Source of the DNA: JBGSLA01 sp965602785
Lineage (GTDB): Bacteria; Desulfobacterota; Desulfobaccia; Desulfobaccales; 0-14-0-80-60-11
Reading direction: 5' to 3'
Assembly (NCBI GenBank): GCA_965602785.1
Contig: CBFDAH010000004.1
Coordinates: 1 to 44,753, forward strand
Length of the DNA: 44,753 bases
A program made the position numbers and the translations under genes. The notes beneath the pieces are model-generated. The model worked only from the letters and a program-made list of their open reading frames with translations, ran no database searches and had not been told where the DNA came from. Positions 1 through 7,440 of the stretch are shown in pieces. Positions within the stretch are counted from its first letter, which is position 1, and each line of letters starts with the position of its first letter.

Positions 1-51
1 GGGGTGGGGGGGGGGGGGGGGGGGCGCCCCCCCCCCCCCCCCCCCCCCCCC
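1..51. other. Poly-G/poly-C homopolymer end, probable artefact
   Basis: The first 24 bases are G apart from a T at position 5, then C, G and an unbroken C run to base 51. This G-run/C-run palindrome ends abruptly in ordinary coding DNA. It encodes nothing plausible; a reading frame through it gives only Gly and Pro runs. A low-complexity contig end from sequencing or assembly is the simplest explanation. Confidence 0.75.
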
Positions 52-63
52 ACAACTCACAAA

Positions 64-639
64 TCACGCCGGAATCAGCTTATATGGTTCGGCTCGTTTG
101 GCCCATTCGCTCTGGGGATATTTCGCCGTCAGAGCCTCGTAGGCCGCTCTCAGGGGCTTGGGATCGTGGGTGTGCTTGTAGCGTGCAACGCCCATGAAGA
201 AAATGGCCTCGGGCGCGGCATTGGCCTGGGGGCTTTGGGTGAGAGCCTCCTCGAACATGGCCTCAGCCTCGGGAAACTGGTCGGTGTCCAGGTAGTACCG
301 GCCCTTGCCCACCTGGAAATTGGCGATGAACTCCTCGGGAGCCATAAACCCCACGGAGCGGTAGTGTTCCTTGCCGTCCGGGTCCAGCACCATGATGGCG
401 GGGGTCCAGGAAACCCCAAACTGCTGGACGAGCGCGGTGTTGGTCACCTGGATTTGCACCGGCACGAAATTATAATCCACAAACTTGGCCACGGCTTCCT
501 TGGGGTACGTAACCGCACCCATCTGTTGGCAGCCGATTCACTGAGGGTTGAAAAAGTCCAGGAGGATGGGCTTGTTGGTCTTTCTGGCCGCCTCCTGAGC
601 CTTGGCCAGGTCGTCCAGCCAGCATATCTCGATGGCCAT
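64..639 (-). CDS. Selenocysteine-containing thioredoxin-like protein with C-terminal TPR
   Basis: The reading frame is 191 codons with one in-frame TGA at codon 34 (bases 538-540). It starts at ATG 637-639, six bases after a strong AAAGGAG ribosome site. Residues 25-40 read PILLDFFNPQ-[UGA]-IGCQQM, so the TGA sits exactly where the first cysteine of a thioredoxin CxxC would be, giving UxxC. The thioredoxin fold continues with a TPAI cis-proline motif near residue 79. The last ~70 residues resemble a TPR hairpin (PEAEAMFEEAL, then a second helix pair). Taking the first ATG after the TGA (base 522) would delete the active site, so an automatic 152-residue call would be wrong. Sec-containing thioredoxin-fold proteins are known in deltaproteobacteria. 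A likely role is thiol-disulfide or peroxide chemistry; the substrate is unknown. No signal peptide is seen, so it is probably cytoplasmic. A TGC-to-TGA sequence error is the main alternative. Confidence 0.82.
503..520 (-). promoter_or_regulatory. Candidate bacterial SECIS hairpin
   Basis: Read on the minus strand, GGGUGC, loop GGUUAC, then GUACCC form a 6-bp stem (one G-U pair) with an apical loop starting GGU. The stem begins 17 nt and the loop 23 nt after the UGA. Bacterial SECIS elements lie inside the coding region just after the UGA and have a short stem with G/GU in the apical loop, recognised by SelB. Position and loop fit; the pairing was done by eye, with no energy calculation. Confidence 0.55.
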
Positions 640-755
640 AAGAGTCTCTCCTTTCTTTTTCTGGGGCGCGGAATTCGGCGGCGCTTCCAGTGATTTTGCC
701 TTAACTTAATCACCCTTATGCAAAAAACAAGGGTTCCGACTCCAGGCCAGACAAA

Positions 756-771
756 CGTGAATCTTTTCACG
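756..771. promoter_or_regulatory. Rex-like redox operator
   Basis: CGTGAA-TCTT-TTCACG is a perfect inverted repeat containing GTGAAnnnnTTCAC, the core of the published Rex consensus TTGTGAAnnnnTTCACAA. It sits in a longer hairpin (CCAGACA at 747-753, TGTCTGG at 773-779), between the divergent selenoprotein and oxidoreductase genes and 15 bp upstream of a plausible -35. Rex senses NADH/NAD+ and represses fermentative and anaerobic respiratory genes, so control of a pyruvate oxidoreductase would make sense. The outer TT/AA pairs of the consensus are not kept. Confidence 0.5.
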
Positions 772-786
772 ATGTCTGGCGGGGAC

Positions 787-815
787 TTGGCGGCGTGTTG
801 TTAATTTGTGATAAT
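787..815 (+). promoter_or_regulatory. Predicted sigma-70 promoter of the oxidoreductase gene
   Basis: TTGGCG (787-792), a 17-bp spacer and GATAAT (810-815) precede the start codon at 848. The ribosome site AAGGGG lies at 835-840. The -10 matches 5 of 6 consensus bases, the -35 only 3. Confidence 0.45.
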
Positions 816-847
816 ATAAGTTCGATTTTATTTTAAGGGGTGTAATT

Positions 848-3800
848 ATGGCGGAATTGCCCTTCATCAGAGACCTGGATGAATTGAGACGGCACCTTCC
901 TTACCACCAACTACGGCAACGGAAGGTTAAAACTACCAAAGAGATAGATTGGCAGGCCGAATGGGACCGGTTCGATGCCCGGGAACTGTTCGCCTTCACT
1001 ATTTCTAGTATTCCCTCCAAACTGTTGCAGGACATGCGCAAACGCCGGGAAGTGCTCATGGACGGCAACCAGGCGGTCATCTCCGTCTTGACCCGAGTGG
1101 TGGACGGCCTCTGCGGCTACCCCATCACGCCTTCCACCCCCATCGCCGAGCAATTCGCCCGCTCTGCCTCCATGGGCCAGAAAAACCTTTTCGGCACCGA
1201 GCTCATGTACTTTCAGCCCTCGGACGAGCTCTCGGCCATCGCTTCGGTGGAGGCCATGGCTTGTCAGGGTGGACGATACGTAGACAACACCTCCTCCCAG
1301 GGCCTGCTTCTGAAGGCGAAAAATCTCCTCTCGGTAGCCGGCAAACGCCTGCCGGTGATCATGAGCGTCATGGCCCGGGAGGTGAACAAAGGGTCTTTGT
1401 CCATTCACTGCGGCCACACCGACTTCTATGCTGTACGCAACTCCGGCTGGGCCCAGCTGGTCTCTTGCGACAACCAGGAGATGCATGATCTCTTGCCCAT
1501 CGCCCTCAAGGTGGCGGAACTGCGGCAAGTGATGCTGCCGGTCATGGTCGTTGGGGACGGCTTCATCAAGAGCCACGCCATCGAGAACATTCAGGAGCTC
1601 TCGGACGCCTTCCTGGGTTACTTCGTGGGTCCGCCCAACCGGTTCTCCCAGCCGGACTTTGAGCATGGCGTACTAACCGGCACCTTCACCGACACAGACC
1701 TCACCATGGAAGGACAGGTAGCCCAGGACCTGGCATACCGCTTCTTTAAGCGAGGCTTCGTGGCCGCCATGAACGCCATGAACAAAATCATGGGGACCAA
1801 CCTTAAGGTGGTGGAGTGCTACCGCACGGAAGATGCGGATATGGTGGTGGTCGTCCTGGGCTCCGCCGCCGGGGTGGTCAGGGACGTGGTGGACTACTAC
1901 CGGGATGTCAAGGGCTACAAAATCGGGGTGGTGCGGCCCATCCTGTTCAATCCGCCCTGCTACGAAGAGCTGGCCTACGGTATGCGCAAGGCCAAAGTGA
2001 TCTCGGTCCTGGAGCGCAGCGGCACGGCCCACAACCAGCTCATGCTGGCCGACGTGCAGGCGGCTTTGCAGATTTCTCTGAGGGCCGGCCGGGAAGGGAA
2101 ACGGGAGCACCGCAGATACGGCCGGGAGGACATGCCCACCTTGCTCCACGGTGTCTATGGCCTGGGCAGCAAGGATTTCAATAAGTACGACGCCGCCTCG
2201 GTGGTGGACAACATGATCGCCAGCTTTGAGAAGCGCCGGGGCTTCCTCCGGGACTTTTACGTGGGCATCGAAGGGCCCCTCACCCTCAAGCCCTCCCCAT
2301 TGCCGGGATACCTGGACCGGGAGCTGGGCATGACCTTCATCGGCGTGGGCGCGGAAGGGGTCAAGACGGCCCTCGAGTCCGCAGGCCTGATTTACGCCGA
2401 GGACATCGGCTCCGGACGGAAAAAATACGTGCAGTCCGGGGCCCGTTACGGCGCGGCCCGGAAGGGGGCGCCGGTGTTCATGAACCTGCGCCTGAGCGCC
2501 CAACCCATCAGGAACTCCAGCGAGCTTACCCAGCGGGACGTGCTGGCCTTTTTTAACGAGAAATTTCTCTCCGACCAGATTCTCCGGGAATACGTGGGCG
2601 GCCTCAAGGAGAAGGGGCTGTTGGTGGTGAACACCACCAAAACCTGCGCCGAACTCATTGAGACTTTCCCTGAACAGGTGCAGTCGTTGATCAAATACCG
2701 GCAGATCAGGGTGGTAACTTTGGACGGCACCCGGGCGGCCCTCCAGTACCTGAACCGCAACCTCCCCGGGGCCGCCATCCTGGGCCTCATCAACAAGGAA
2801 GTGGGAATTCTCCCGGACAAAGATTTCGAGCAGCGCTTCAAGAAAATCATGGAAAAGAAGCTCGGCGGCAAAAAAGGCAAGGGCAAGGAGATCGTCGATT
2901 CCAACCTGGCCATGCTGAAATTCGGCGTCGAGCAAAGCAATCCCGGCTGCGCCGCTGAGCACTGGGCTTCTGCGAGCCTGGCCTTGGGGGAGGAAGAACC
3001 GGTCTACGCCCCGCCGTTGCCGGAGAACTTCGGCGGCAAGCCCGGCACCGCCGGCCTGCCGGTCAGCCTCACGGAAAAGGACGAACTGGGAACCATCAAG
3101 CCCATGCACCTCATGGAGAACTACCAGGAGTTCTTCCAACAGCAGATGGTGCAGCCCATCCTGGATGGCAAGAAAGTCCCCTGGGACCACTTCCTGCCCT
3201 CGGTGCCGGCGGCCACCAGCCGCTTCCGGGACATGAGCTATATCGGCACTGCCCTGCCGGTGTATGATCCCTCCAAGTGCATCGCCTGCGGCATCTGCAC
3301 GGCCTCCTGCCCGGACTCGTCCATTTACAGCACTGTCACCGACCGGCCCATCCCGGAAGAGGCTAAGAGGTACTTCAAAATCTTCAAAAAGTCCCCTAAG
3401 GGGGTGCCCTGGGAGCGCTTCGCGATGAACCTGGAGGCCGACCCCGCCTCCTGTAAGGGCTGCGGCGTGTGCGCCCAGGTCTGCCCCACCGACGCCCTGC
3501 ACATGGTAGACAAGACCAAGATGAGCGACCTGGACTTCCTGCCTGAAATGTTCCGGGAATGGGACAATACCACAGCTCTAGCCCCGACGGTACACAAGCT
3601 GCCCTTGAACCATCAGGTGCTCTTCGTGTTCTCCAAGCTCTATCCCGGCAAGCACACTCTGTGCCCGGGATGCAGCGAGGGAGTGATTAACCTCCTTACC
3701 TATTACGCCCTGGAGTCCCTCCGGAACCATCCCCAGGGAATCGCCACTTTTTACCAGGGCCTCCGCATCCTGTCGGAGCGAAATCGCCGGTCCATCGAGC

Positions 3801-4762
3801 ACATGCTGGACCACGGTTTCAACATTTATACCATCAATGCCACGGGCTGCGACCAGGTGTCCGAACTGGTGAACCCCTTCAACACTCGCATCTACCCCAC
3901 CGGGCATTACGGCTTTGGCACCGCCTCCGCCGCCGCCCTGGGGTCCAAATTCGCCTTAGATCAGGCCTATGTTGACCGGAATCAGGACGTCCTCACCAAA
4001 ATCATCGTCTTCGCCGGGGACGGGGCCATCTATGACATCGGCAATGGACCCTTCAACCACGCGCTGGGGGAAAACTTCGACATCACTTGGGTCATCTACA
4101 ACAATGAAGGGTACATGAACACGGGTGTTCAGAAGTCCGGGGCCACGCGCTTCGGCTCGGACCGTTCCACCTCCCCCATCGGCAAAAAGTACGCCGGCAA
4201 GACCACCCTGCACCGCCGCATCATCAGCCAGGCCATGGCCATCTCCCACGTTTACGCGGCCAAGCTCAGCATCGACAACCCCTTCTATGCCATCAATATC
4301 CTCAAGGAGGCCATTGCCTACAACGGGCCCTCCCTGGTGGAATTTTTCTCCACCTGCCCCCAGGGTCACGTGACCCACGATTGGGCCGGTCCCCTCATTG
4401 CGCGCATGATGGTGGAGTCCCGGAAGTGGCAAGTGGCGGTGCGACGCCCCTTCCAGCGTATAGACATCTCCGGCAACCCCTCTCCCGACCTGATTTACCC
4501 CAAGGAAGGCAAGTCCTTCAAGCGGGGCATCAAGCGGGACGCGGCCACCTTCTACGACGTGGTGAGCATGCTGGGCCAGTACAACCCCCACATGCACATG
4601 GTGAAAAGCGGTGACATTCCGGAGATCGTGCGGGTGAATGAAACTGTGAGCCTTTTCCGTTGGCTCAGGAACCAATACCAGGGCGGCTTTCGAGACACTA
4701 TGCCCAGTGAAGAGGAAGTGGAACGCATCGTGGATGAACGCTACAGCCTGAACGGCATGTAG
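848..4762 (+). CDS. Single-chain pyruvate:ferredoxin (flavodoxin) oxidoreductase, divergent
   Basis: A 1304-residue fused 2-oxoacid:acceptor oxidoreductase, expected to convert pyruvate and CoA to acetyl-CoA, CO2 and reduced ferredoxin in the cytoplasm. Domain order is the usual one: alpha/pyrimidine-binding domain with YPITPSTP (residues ~92-99) and an MAR motif aligning with the substrate-binding Arg of PFOR; gamma domain (~490-690); two 4Fe-4S clusters (C811, C814, C817, C821 and C869, C872, C875, C879); then the beta domain with CPGC (C939, C942), C1001 and TPP-binding GDGAIYDIGNGP (~1057) for the proximal cluster and TPP. It is about 100 residues longer than common PFORs, mostly from a ~60-residue N-terminal extension, and the motifs between domains are divergent, so another 2-oxoacid is possible. 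A Rex-like site and promoter lie upstream and an intrinsic terminator directly follows, so it is monocistronic. Confidence 0.85.
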   Translation: MAELPFIRDLDELRRHLPYHQLRQRKVKTTKEIDWQAEWDRFDARELFAFTISSIPSKLLQDMRKRREVLMDGNQAVISVLTRVVDGLCGYPITPSTPIAEQFARSASMGQKNLFGTELMYFQPSDELSAIASVEAMACQGGRYVDNTSSQGLLLKAKNLLSVAGKRLPVIMSVMAREVNKGSLSIHCGHTDFYAVRNSGWAQLVSCDNQEMHDLLPIALKVAELRQVMLPVMVVGDGFIKSHAIENIQELSDAFLGYFVGPPNRFSQPDFEHGVLTGTFTDTDLTMEGQVAQDLAYRFFKRGFVAAMNAMNKIMGTNLKVVECYRTEDADMVVVVLGSAAGVVRDVVDYYRDVKGYKIGVVRPILFNPPCYEELAYGMRKAKVISVLERSGTAHNQLMLADVQAALQISLRAGREGKREHRRYGREDMPTLLHGVYGLGSKDFNKYDAASVVDNMIASFEKRRGFLRDFYVGIEGPLTLKPSPLPGYLDRELGMTFIGVGAEGVKTALESAGLIYAEDIGSGRKKYVQSGARYGAARKGAPVFMNLRLSAQPIRNSSELTQRDVLAFFNEKFLSDQILREYVGGLKEKGLLVVNTTKTCAELIETFPEQVQSLIKYRQIRVVTLDGTRAALQYLNRNLPGAAILGLINKEVGILPDKDFEQRFKKIMEKKLGGKKGKGKEIVDSNLAMLKFGVEQSNPGCAAEHWASASLALGEEEPVYAPPLPENFGGKPGTAGLPVSLTEKDELGTIKPMHLMENYQEFFQQQMVQPILDGKKVPWDHFLPSVPAATSRFRDMSYIGTALPVYDPSKCIACGICTASCPDSSIYSTVTDRPIPEEAKRYFKIFKKSPKGVPWERFAMNLEADPASCKGCGVCAQVCPTDALHMVDKTKMSDLDFLPEMFREWDNTTALAPTVHKLPLNHQVLFVFSKLYPGKHTLCPGCSEGVINLLTYYALESLRNHPQGIATFYQGLRILSERNRRSIEHMLDHGFNIYTINATGCDQVSELVNPFNTRIYPTGHYGFGTASAAALGSKFALDQAYVDRNQDVLTKIIVFAGDGAIYDIGNGPFNHALGENFDITWVIYNNEGYMNTGVQKSGATRFGSDRSTSPIGKKYAGKTTLHRRIISQAMAISHVYAAKLSIDNPFYAINILKEAIAYNGPSLVEFFSTCPQGHVTHDWAGPLIARMMVESRKWQVAVRRPFQRIDISGNPSPDLIYPKEGKSFKRGIKRDAATFYDVVSMLGQYNPHMHMVKSGDIPEIVRVNETVSLFRWLRNQYQGGFRDTMPSEEEVERIVDERYSLNGM

Positions 4763-4780
4763 AAGATTCTAAGTTCACCG

Positions 4781-4817
4781 GGGCGAGGCAGGCATCCCTG
4801 TCTCGCCCTTTTTTTTA
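4781..4817 (+). terminator. Rho-independent terminator after the oxidoreductase gene
   Basis: GGGCGAGGCAGG, loop CATC, CCTGTCTCGCCC form a 12-bp stem with one G-U pair, followed by eight T. It begins 18 bp after the stop codon. Confidence 0.93.
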
Positions 4818-4847
4818 TTCCCGGCCCCATTTTCTCTACAAATTTTA

Positions 4848-4853
4848 TATAAT
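4848..4853 (+). promoter_or_regulatory. Possible -10 element of the thi cluster
   Basis: A perfect TATAAT lies in a short AT-rich gap after the terminator and 64 bp before thiF. There is no recognisable -35 at the right distance. The leader that would follow lacks the conserved CTGAGA/TGATC architecture of a TPP riboswitch. Confidence 0.3.
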
Positions 4854-4916
4854 TAAGTCTGAGACAGAAACGCCTCGCGGTACTGCACGTGCCCAGGAGA
4901 ACCGGGAGACCAGCTG

Positions 4917-5720
4917 GTGAATTTTCACTTTTCCCCTGAAGAGAGCTTGCGTTATTCCCGCAACGTCCTCTTGGAGGAAGTGGGCTGGCCAGGGCAAGAG
5001 CGGTTCCGATCCGGTAAAATGCTGGTGGTGGGGGCAGGAGGTATCGGCTCCGCCGCCCTCTTCTACCTCGCCGCGGCCGGCCTGGGGCGCCTCGGCATTG
5101 TGGACGGCGATGCCGTGGAATTGTCGAACCTGCAGCGCCAGATTCTCCACCGGGTGGAAGACCTGGGCCGGCGCAAGGTGGACTCGGCCCAAAATAGTCT
5201 GGCCCGATTGAACCCCCATTGCCGAGTGGAAGTTTTCGACCTCCTGCTGGACCCGGATAATGCCCCTCAGGTTTTCGAGGGCTTTGACATCATCCTGGAC
5301 GCCAGCGATAATTTCCCCACCCGCTTTCTGGTGGCGGATTGTTGTTGGCGGGAGAGGAAAATCCTGATTTCTGCGGCGGTCCAGGAATTTTCCGGGCACC
5401 TGCTGGTGGTGGACCCGAGCCAGGAGAGTCCCTGTTACCGGTGTCTCCTGCCGGAACCGCCCGTGGACGACGCTCCGGGCCAACCCCTGGGCATCCTCGG
5501 GGCGGTGGCCGGGGTCATGGGGTGCCTGCAGGCCGTGGAGGCCCTGAAGCTGCTGTTGGGCCGGGACTCCGCTCTCACGCACCAGTTGCTCTCCTATGAC
5601 GGGCTCCGCGGCCGCTTTCACCTGATGGCGAGGTCGAAATCTCCCGATTGTCCGCTATGCGGAGATAACCCCAGCCTTCGTGGTCCGGCGGACTCCGCCG
5701 GGGCAAACCGTACAGCATAA
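4917..5720 (+). CDS. thiF: ThiF, adenylyltransferase for the sulfur carrier ThiS
   Basis: An E1-like enzyme of 267 residues that adenylates the C-terminal Gly-Gly of ThiS, the first step in loading sulfur for thiazole formation. Visible signatures: the ATP-binding glycine loop VVGAGGIGS (~residues 39-47), the NLQRQILH segment, DASDNFPTR (~123-131), and the paired zinc-ligand motifs CYRC (~176-179) and CPLC (~245-248). MoeB and HesA proteins share this fold; the adjacent thiG and downstream thiS decide for ThiF. The start is GTG; no ATG exists in frame before the upstream stop, and GGGAG lies 8 bases before it. A tail after CPLCG runs on for ~20 residues. thiG begins about 50 bp later. Confidence 0.88.
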   Translation: MNFHFSPEESLRYSRNVLLEEVGWPGQERFRSGKMLVVGAGGIGSAALFYLAAAGLGRLGIVDGDAVELSNLQRQILHRVEDLGRRKVDSAQNSLARLNPHCRVEVFDLLLDPDNAPQVFEGFDIILDASDNFPTRFLVADCCWRERKILISAAVQEFSGHLLVVDPSQESPCYRCLLPEPPVDDAPGQPLGILGAVAGVMGCLQAVEALKLLLGRDSALTHQLLSYDGLRGRFHLMARSKSPDCPLCGDNPSLRGPADSAGANRTA

Positions 5721-5772
5721 ACTCACAGTCCTCTCGATGAGGGAGTGCCCCAACCTGGGTAAGGGATACCCG

Positions 5773-6597
5773 GTGCCAAAAAAGACGAAAGAACCACAGG
5801 AAATTCTGGAGGCCAACCCCTCGGGGAATGATCCCCTGATCATTGCCGGCCGCGCCTTTCGGTCCCGCCTCATGGTGGGAACCGGCAAGTTCCCCTCCGC
5901 CGAAGCTTTACAAGAAGCCTTGGAAAACTCCGACTCGGAGATTGTCACGGTAGCCTTGCGAAGGGTGGATCTTTCCACACCCGAGGTTGACAGCATCATG
6001 TCCGTGTTGGACCCGGACCGGTATCTGATCTTGCCCAATACCTCGGGGGCGCGCTCCGCCGAGGAGGCCCTGCGTCTCTCCAGGATGGCCCGGGCCATGG
6101 GGCTCCCGCCCTGGGTCAAGCTCGAACTCACCCCCGAGCCCAAGTATCTTTTGCCCGACCCGGTGGAGACCCTCAAGGCCGCGGAGCAGCTCATCCAGGA
6201 GGGGTTCGTGGTCCTCCCTTACATCCAGGCCGATCCCATCCTGGCCAAGCGTCTGGAAGAAATGGGCACCGCCGCGGTTATGCCCCTGGGTGCGCCCATC
6301 GGCAGCAACCGGGGGGTTCGGACCCGGGACATGATCCGCATTATCATCGAGCAGTCCAAGGTACCCGTGGTGGTGGACGCTGGGTTAGGGGCCCCCTCCC
6401 ACGCCGCCGAGGCCATGGAGATGGGCGCTGACGCGGTGCTGGTGAACACCGCTCTGGCTGACGCCACCGACCACGGCATGATGGCGAAGGGCTTCGCCCT
6501 GGCGGTGGAAGCGGGCCGCCTGGCCTACCGGGCCGGGCTGGGCCCGGAGCGGGAGACAGCCGAGGCTTCGTCCCCCTTAACGGGATTTTTGAAGTAA
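5773..6597 (+). CDS. thiG: ThiG, thiazole synthase
   Basis: A TIM-barrel enzyme that builds thiazole phosphate from deoxyxylulose-5-phosphate, dehydroglycine and ThiS thiocarboxylate. The core is very clear: LMVGTGKF, ALRRVDLS, LPNTSGARSAEEA, WVKLEL (the Lys forms the Schiff base), VMPLGAPIGSNRG, VVDAGLGAPSHAAEAMEMGADAVLVNTA. I chose GTG 5773 because AAGGG stands 7 bases before it and the conserved fold starts ~20 residues later. Longer forms from ATG 5737 or from 5680, overlapping thiF, are open but lack a good ribosome site. It follows thiF closely. The reading direction continues to thiH, but an ~840-bp intrusion separates them. Confidence 0.9.
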   Translation: MPKKTKEPQEILEANPSGNDPLIIAGRAFRSRLMVGTGKFPSAEALQEALENSDSEIVTVALRRVDLSTPEVDSIMSVLDPDRYLILPNTSGARSAEEALRLSRMARAMGLPPWVKLELTPEPKYLLPDPVETLKAAEQLIQEGFVVLPYIQADPILAKRLEEMGTAAVMPLGAPIGSNRGVRTRDMIRIIIEQSKVPVVVDAGLGAPSHAAEAMEMGADAVLVNTALADATDHGMMAKGFALAVEAGRLAYRAGLGPERETAEASSPLTGFLK

Positions 6598-6620
6598 CTA
6601 CACTGGGCGATATTAACTTC

Positions 6621-6634
6621 CCCCTCGTTCCCAA
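6621..6634 (+). repeat. CCCCTCGTTCCCAA motif, left flank of the AT-rich insert
   Basis: This 14-mer recurs exactly at 7182-7195, directly after the AT-rich ORF, so the two copies bracket it in the same orientation. At the right-hand copy the motif runs into the palindromic repeat; on this side only the motif is present. Confidence 0.6.
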
Positions 6635-6660
6635 AATACGCCAATTATGAGTTCAAACAT

Positions 6661-7176
6661 ATGAATACCCCAGACTTTAATAAACTGAGACGGTTCAGTT
6701 TACTCATTGCCTTAATTCTAATTACTTACTCCATTGTGGGTTTTGATCTAGATGCTCCTGCTAAAATTCAGCCTTTTGGCATCCCATTGATAATTCGCCG
6801 TCCAGATTTTTTACCTATAGGCTTACTACTGGCATCTATATATTGTGTAATTAAATATATCTATTATGGATATTTGGTTCAGATATCGCCAAGACGAGCA
6901 CGTATGCTTCTTAGAAAGGGAAGCCCCGTTCATACACCTACAATTGGAATTTCACTAGAAGATTTCACAGAGAAGATCTCTAACGAGGTTGCCCGATATT
7001 TCCCCAGAATTGGTAAAATAAAGGCAAAAGACACTACTTCTCAAGGCACCCAATGCAGTGTAAAAGTCGAAGTCCCAAAGATAGTGTGGGTACTATCATT
7101 GATAGAAGATATAGACTATGCCCTTCCCGTTATTGCAAACGCTTTAGCGATAGTACTTTTGTTAACACTGTCATAA
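6661..7176 (+). CDS. Uncharacterised AT-rich membrane protein
   Basis: I do not recognise this 171-residue protein. It has hydrophobic segments at about residues 12-28, 50-72 and 152-170, with a charged middle part (~75-145) rich in Lys and Arg that would lie on one side of the membrane. Its base and codon use are strikingly unlike its neighbours: AT-rich, with many ATA, TTA and AAT codons, whereas thiG and thiH use GC-ending codons. There is no clear ribosome site before the ATG. It lies between thiG and thiH, where no gene is expected, and repeats of a CTCGTTCCCAA family lie on both sides. Recent horizontal acquisition is a fair inference. A translated gene is likely, since the frame is clean over 171 codons, but expression is uncertain. 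Confidence 0.6.
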   Translation: MNTPDFNKLRRFSLLIALILITYSIVGFDLDAPAKIQPFGIPLIIRRPDFLPIGLLLASIYCVIKYIYYGYLVQISPRRARMLLRKGSPVHTPTIGISLEDFTEKISNEVARYFPRIGKIKAKDTTSQGTQCSVKVEVPKIVWVLSLIEDIDYALPVIANALAIVLLLTLS

Positions 7177-7181
7177 GTATT

Positions 7182-7270
7182 CCCCTCGTTCCCAAGTTGT
7201 ACTTGGGAACGAAAATGGTTGCCAAGCTCAGCTTGGCGGGTAAATGTGTTCCCAAGCCAAGCTTGGGAAC
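7182..7270 (+). repeat. Cluster of three palindromic CTCGTTCCCAAG-type repeats
   Basis: Three hairpins of one family: 7187-7211 (CGTTCCCAAGT / ACTTGGGAACG, perfect 11-bp arms), 7218-7238 (GCCAAGCT / AGCTTGGC) and 7248-7270 (GTTCCCAAGC / GCTTGGGAAC). They resemble the REP-like palindromes scattered in many bacterial genomes. Spacing and sequence are irregular, so this is not a CRISPR. Confidence 0.75.
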
Positions 7271-7302
7271 GAGAAAAAACCTCACAGGGGAGAAGAGAAA
7301 TG

Positions 7303-7412
7303 CCTGAAAGTCGGGCCAATGGCCCGCCTTTCAGGTCCCCTCTGTGGGTTGGGAGGGGGGTGTGGGGGGAGGGCAGGGACCTCAGGTCCCTGGCCCTTCC
7401 CCCACAATAACG
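7303..7412. repeat. GC-rich hairpin repeats before thiH
   Basis: CCTGAAAG..GGGCC AAT GGCCC..CTTTCAGG forms a near-perfect hairpin at 7303-7335. A G-rich stretch and a second hairpin (GGGACC TCA GGTCCC, ~7376-7390) follow. They look like dispersed intergenic palindromes; whether they act on thiH expression cannot be seen. Confidence 0.55.
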
Positions 7413-7440
7413 CCTCTTGCCAGCAGGCAAAAGGGAGTAC

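Noticed and set aside
1673..3502. 609-codon frame on the minus strand opposite the oxidoreductase gene
   Set aside because: It is antisense to a gene with clear domains; its composition (Gly/His/Val-rich, low complexity) is the usual shadow of GC-rich coding DNA.
4818..4916. TPP riboswitch before thiF
   Set aside because: The leader is short and lacks the conserved TPP aptamer segments; GTCTGAGACAG at 4858-4868 is an isolated resemblance.
7182..7270. Possible CRISPR array
   Set aside because: Only three units, unequal in sequence and spacing, each a perfect hairpin with no spacers; no cas gene is present.
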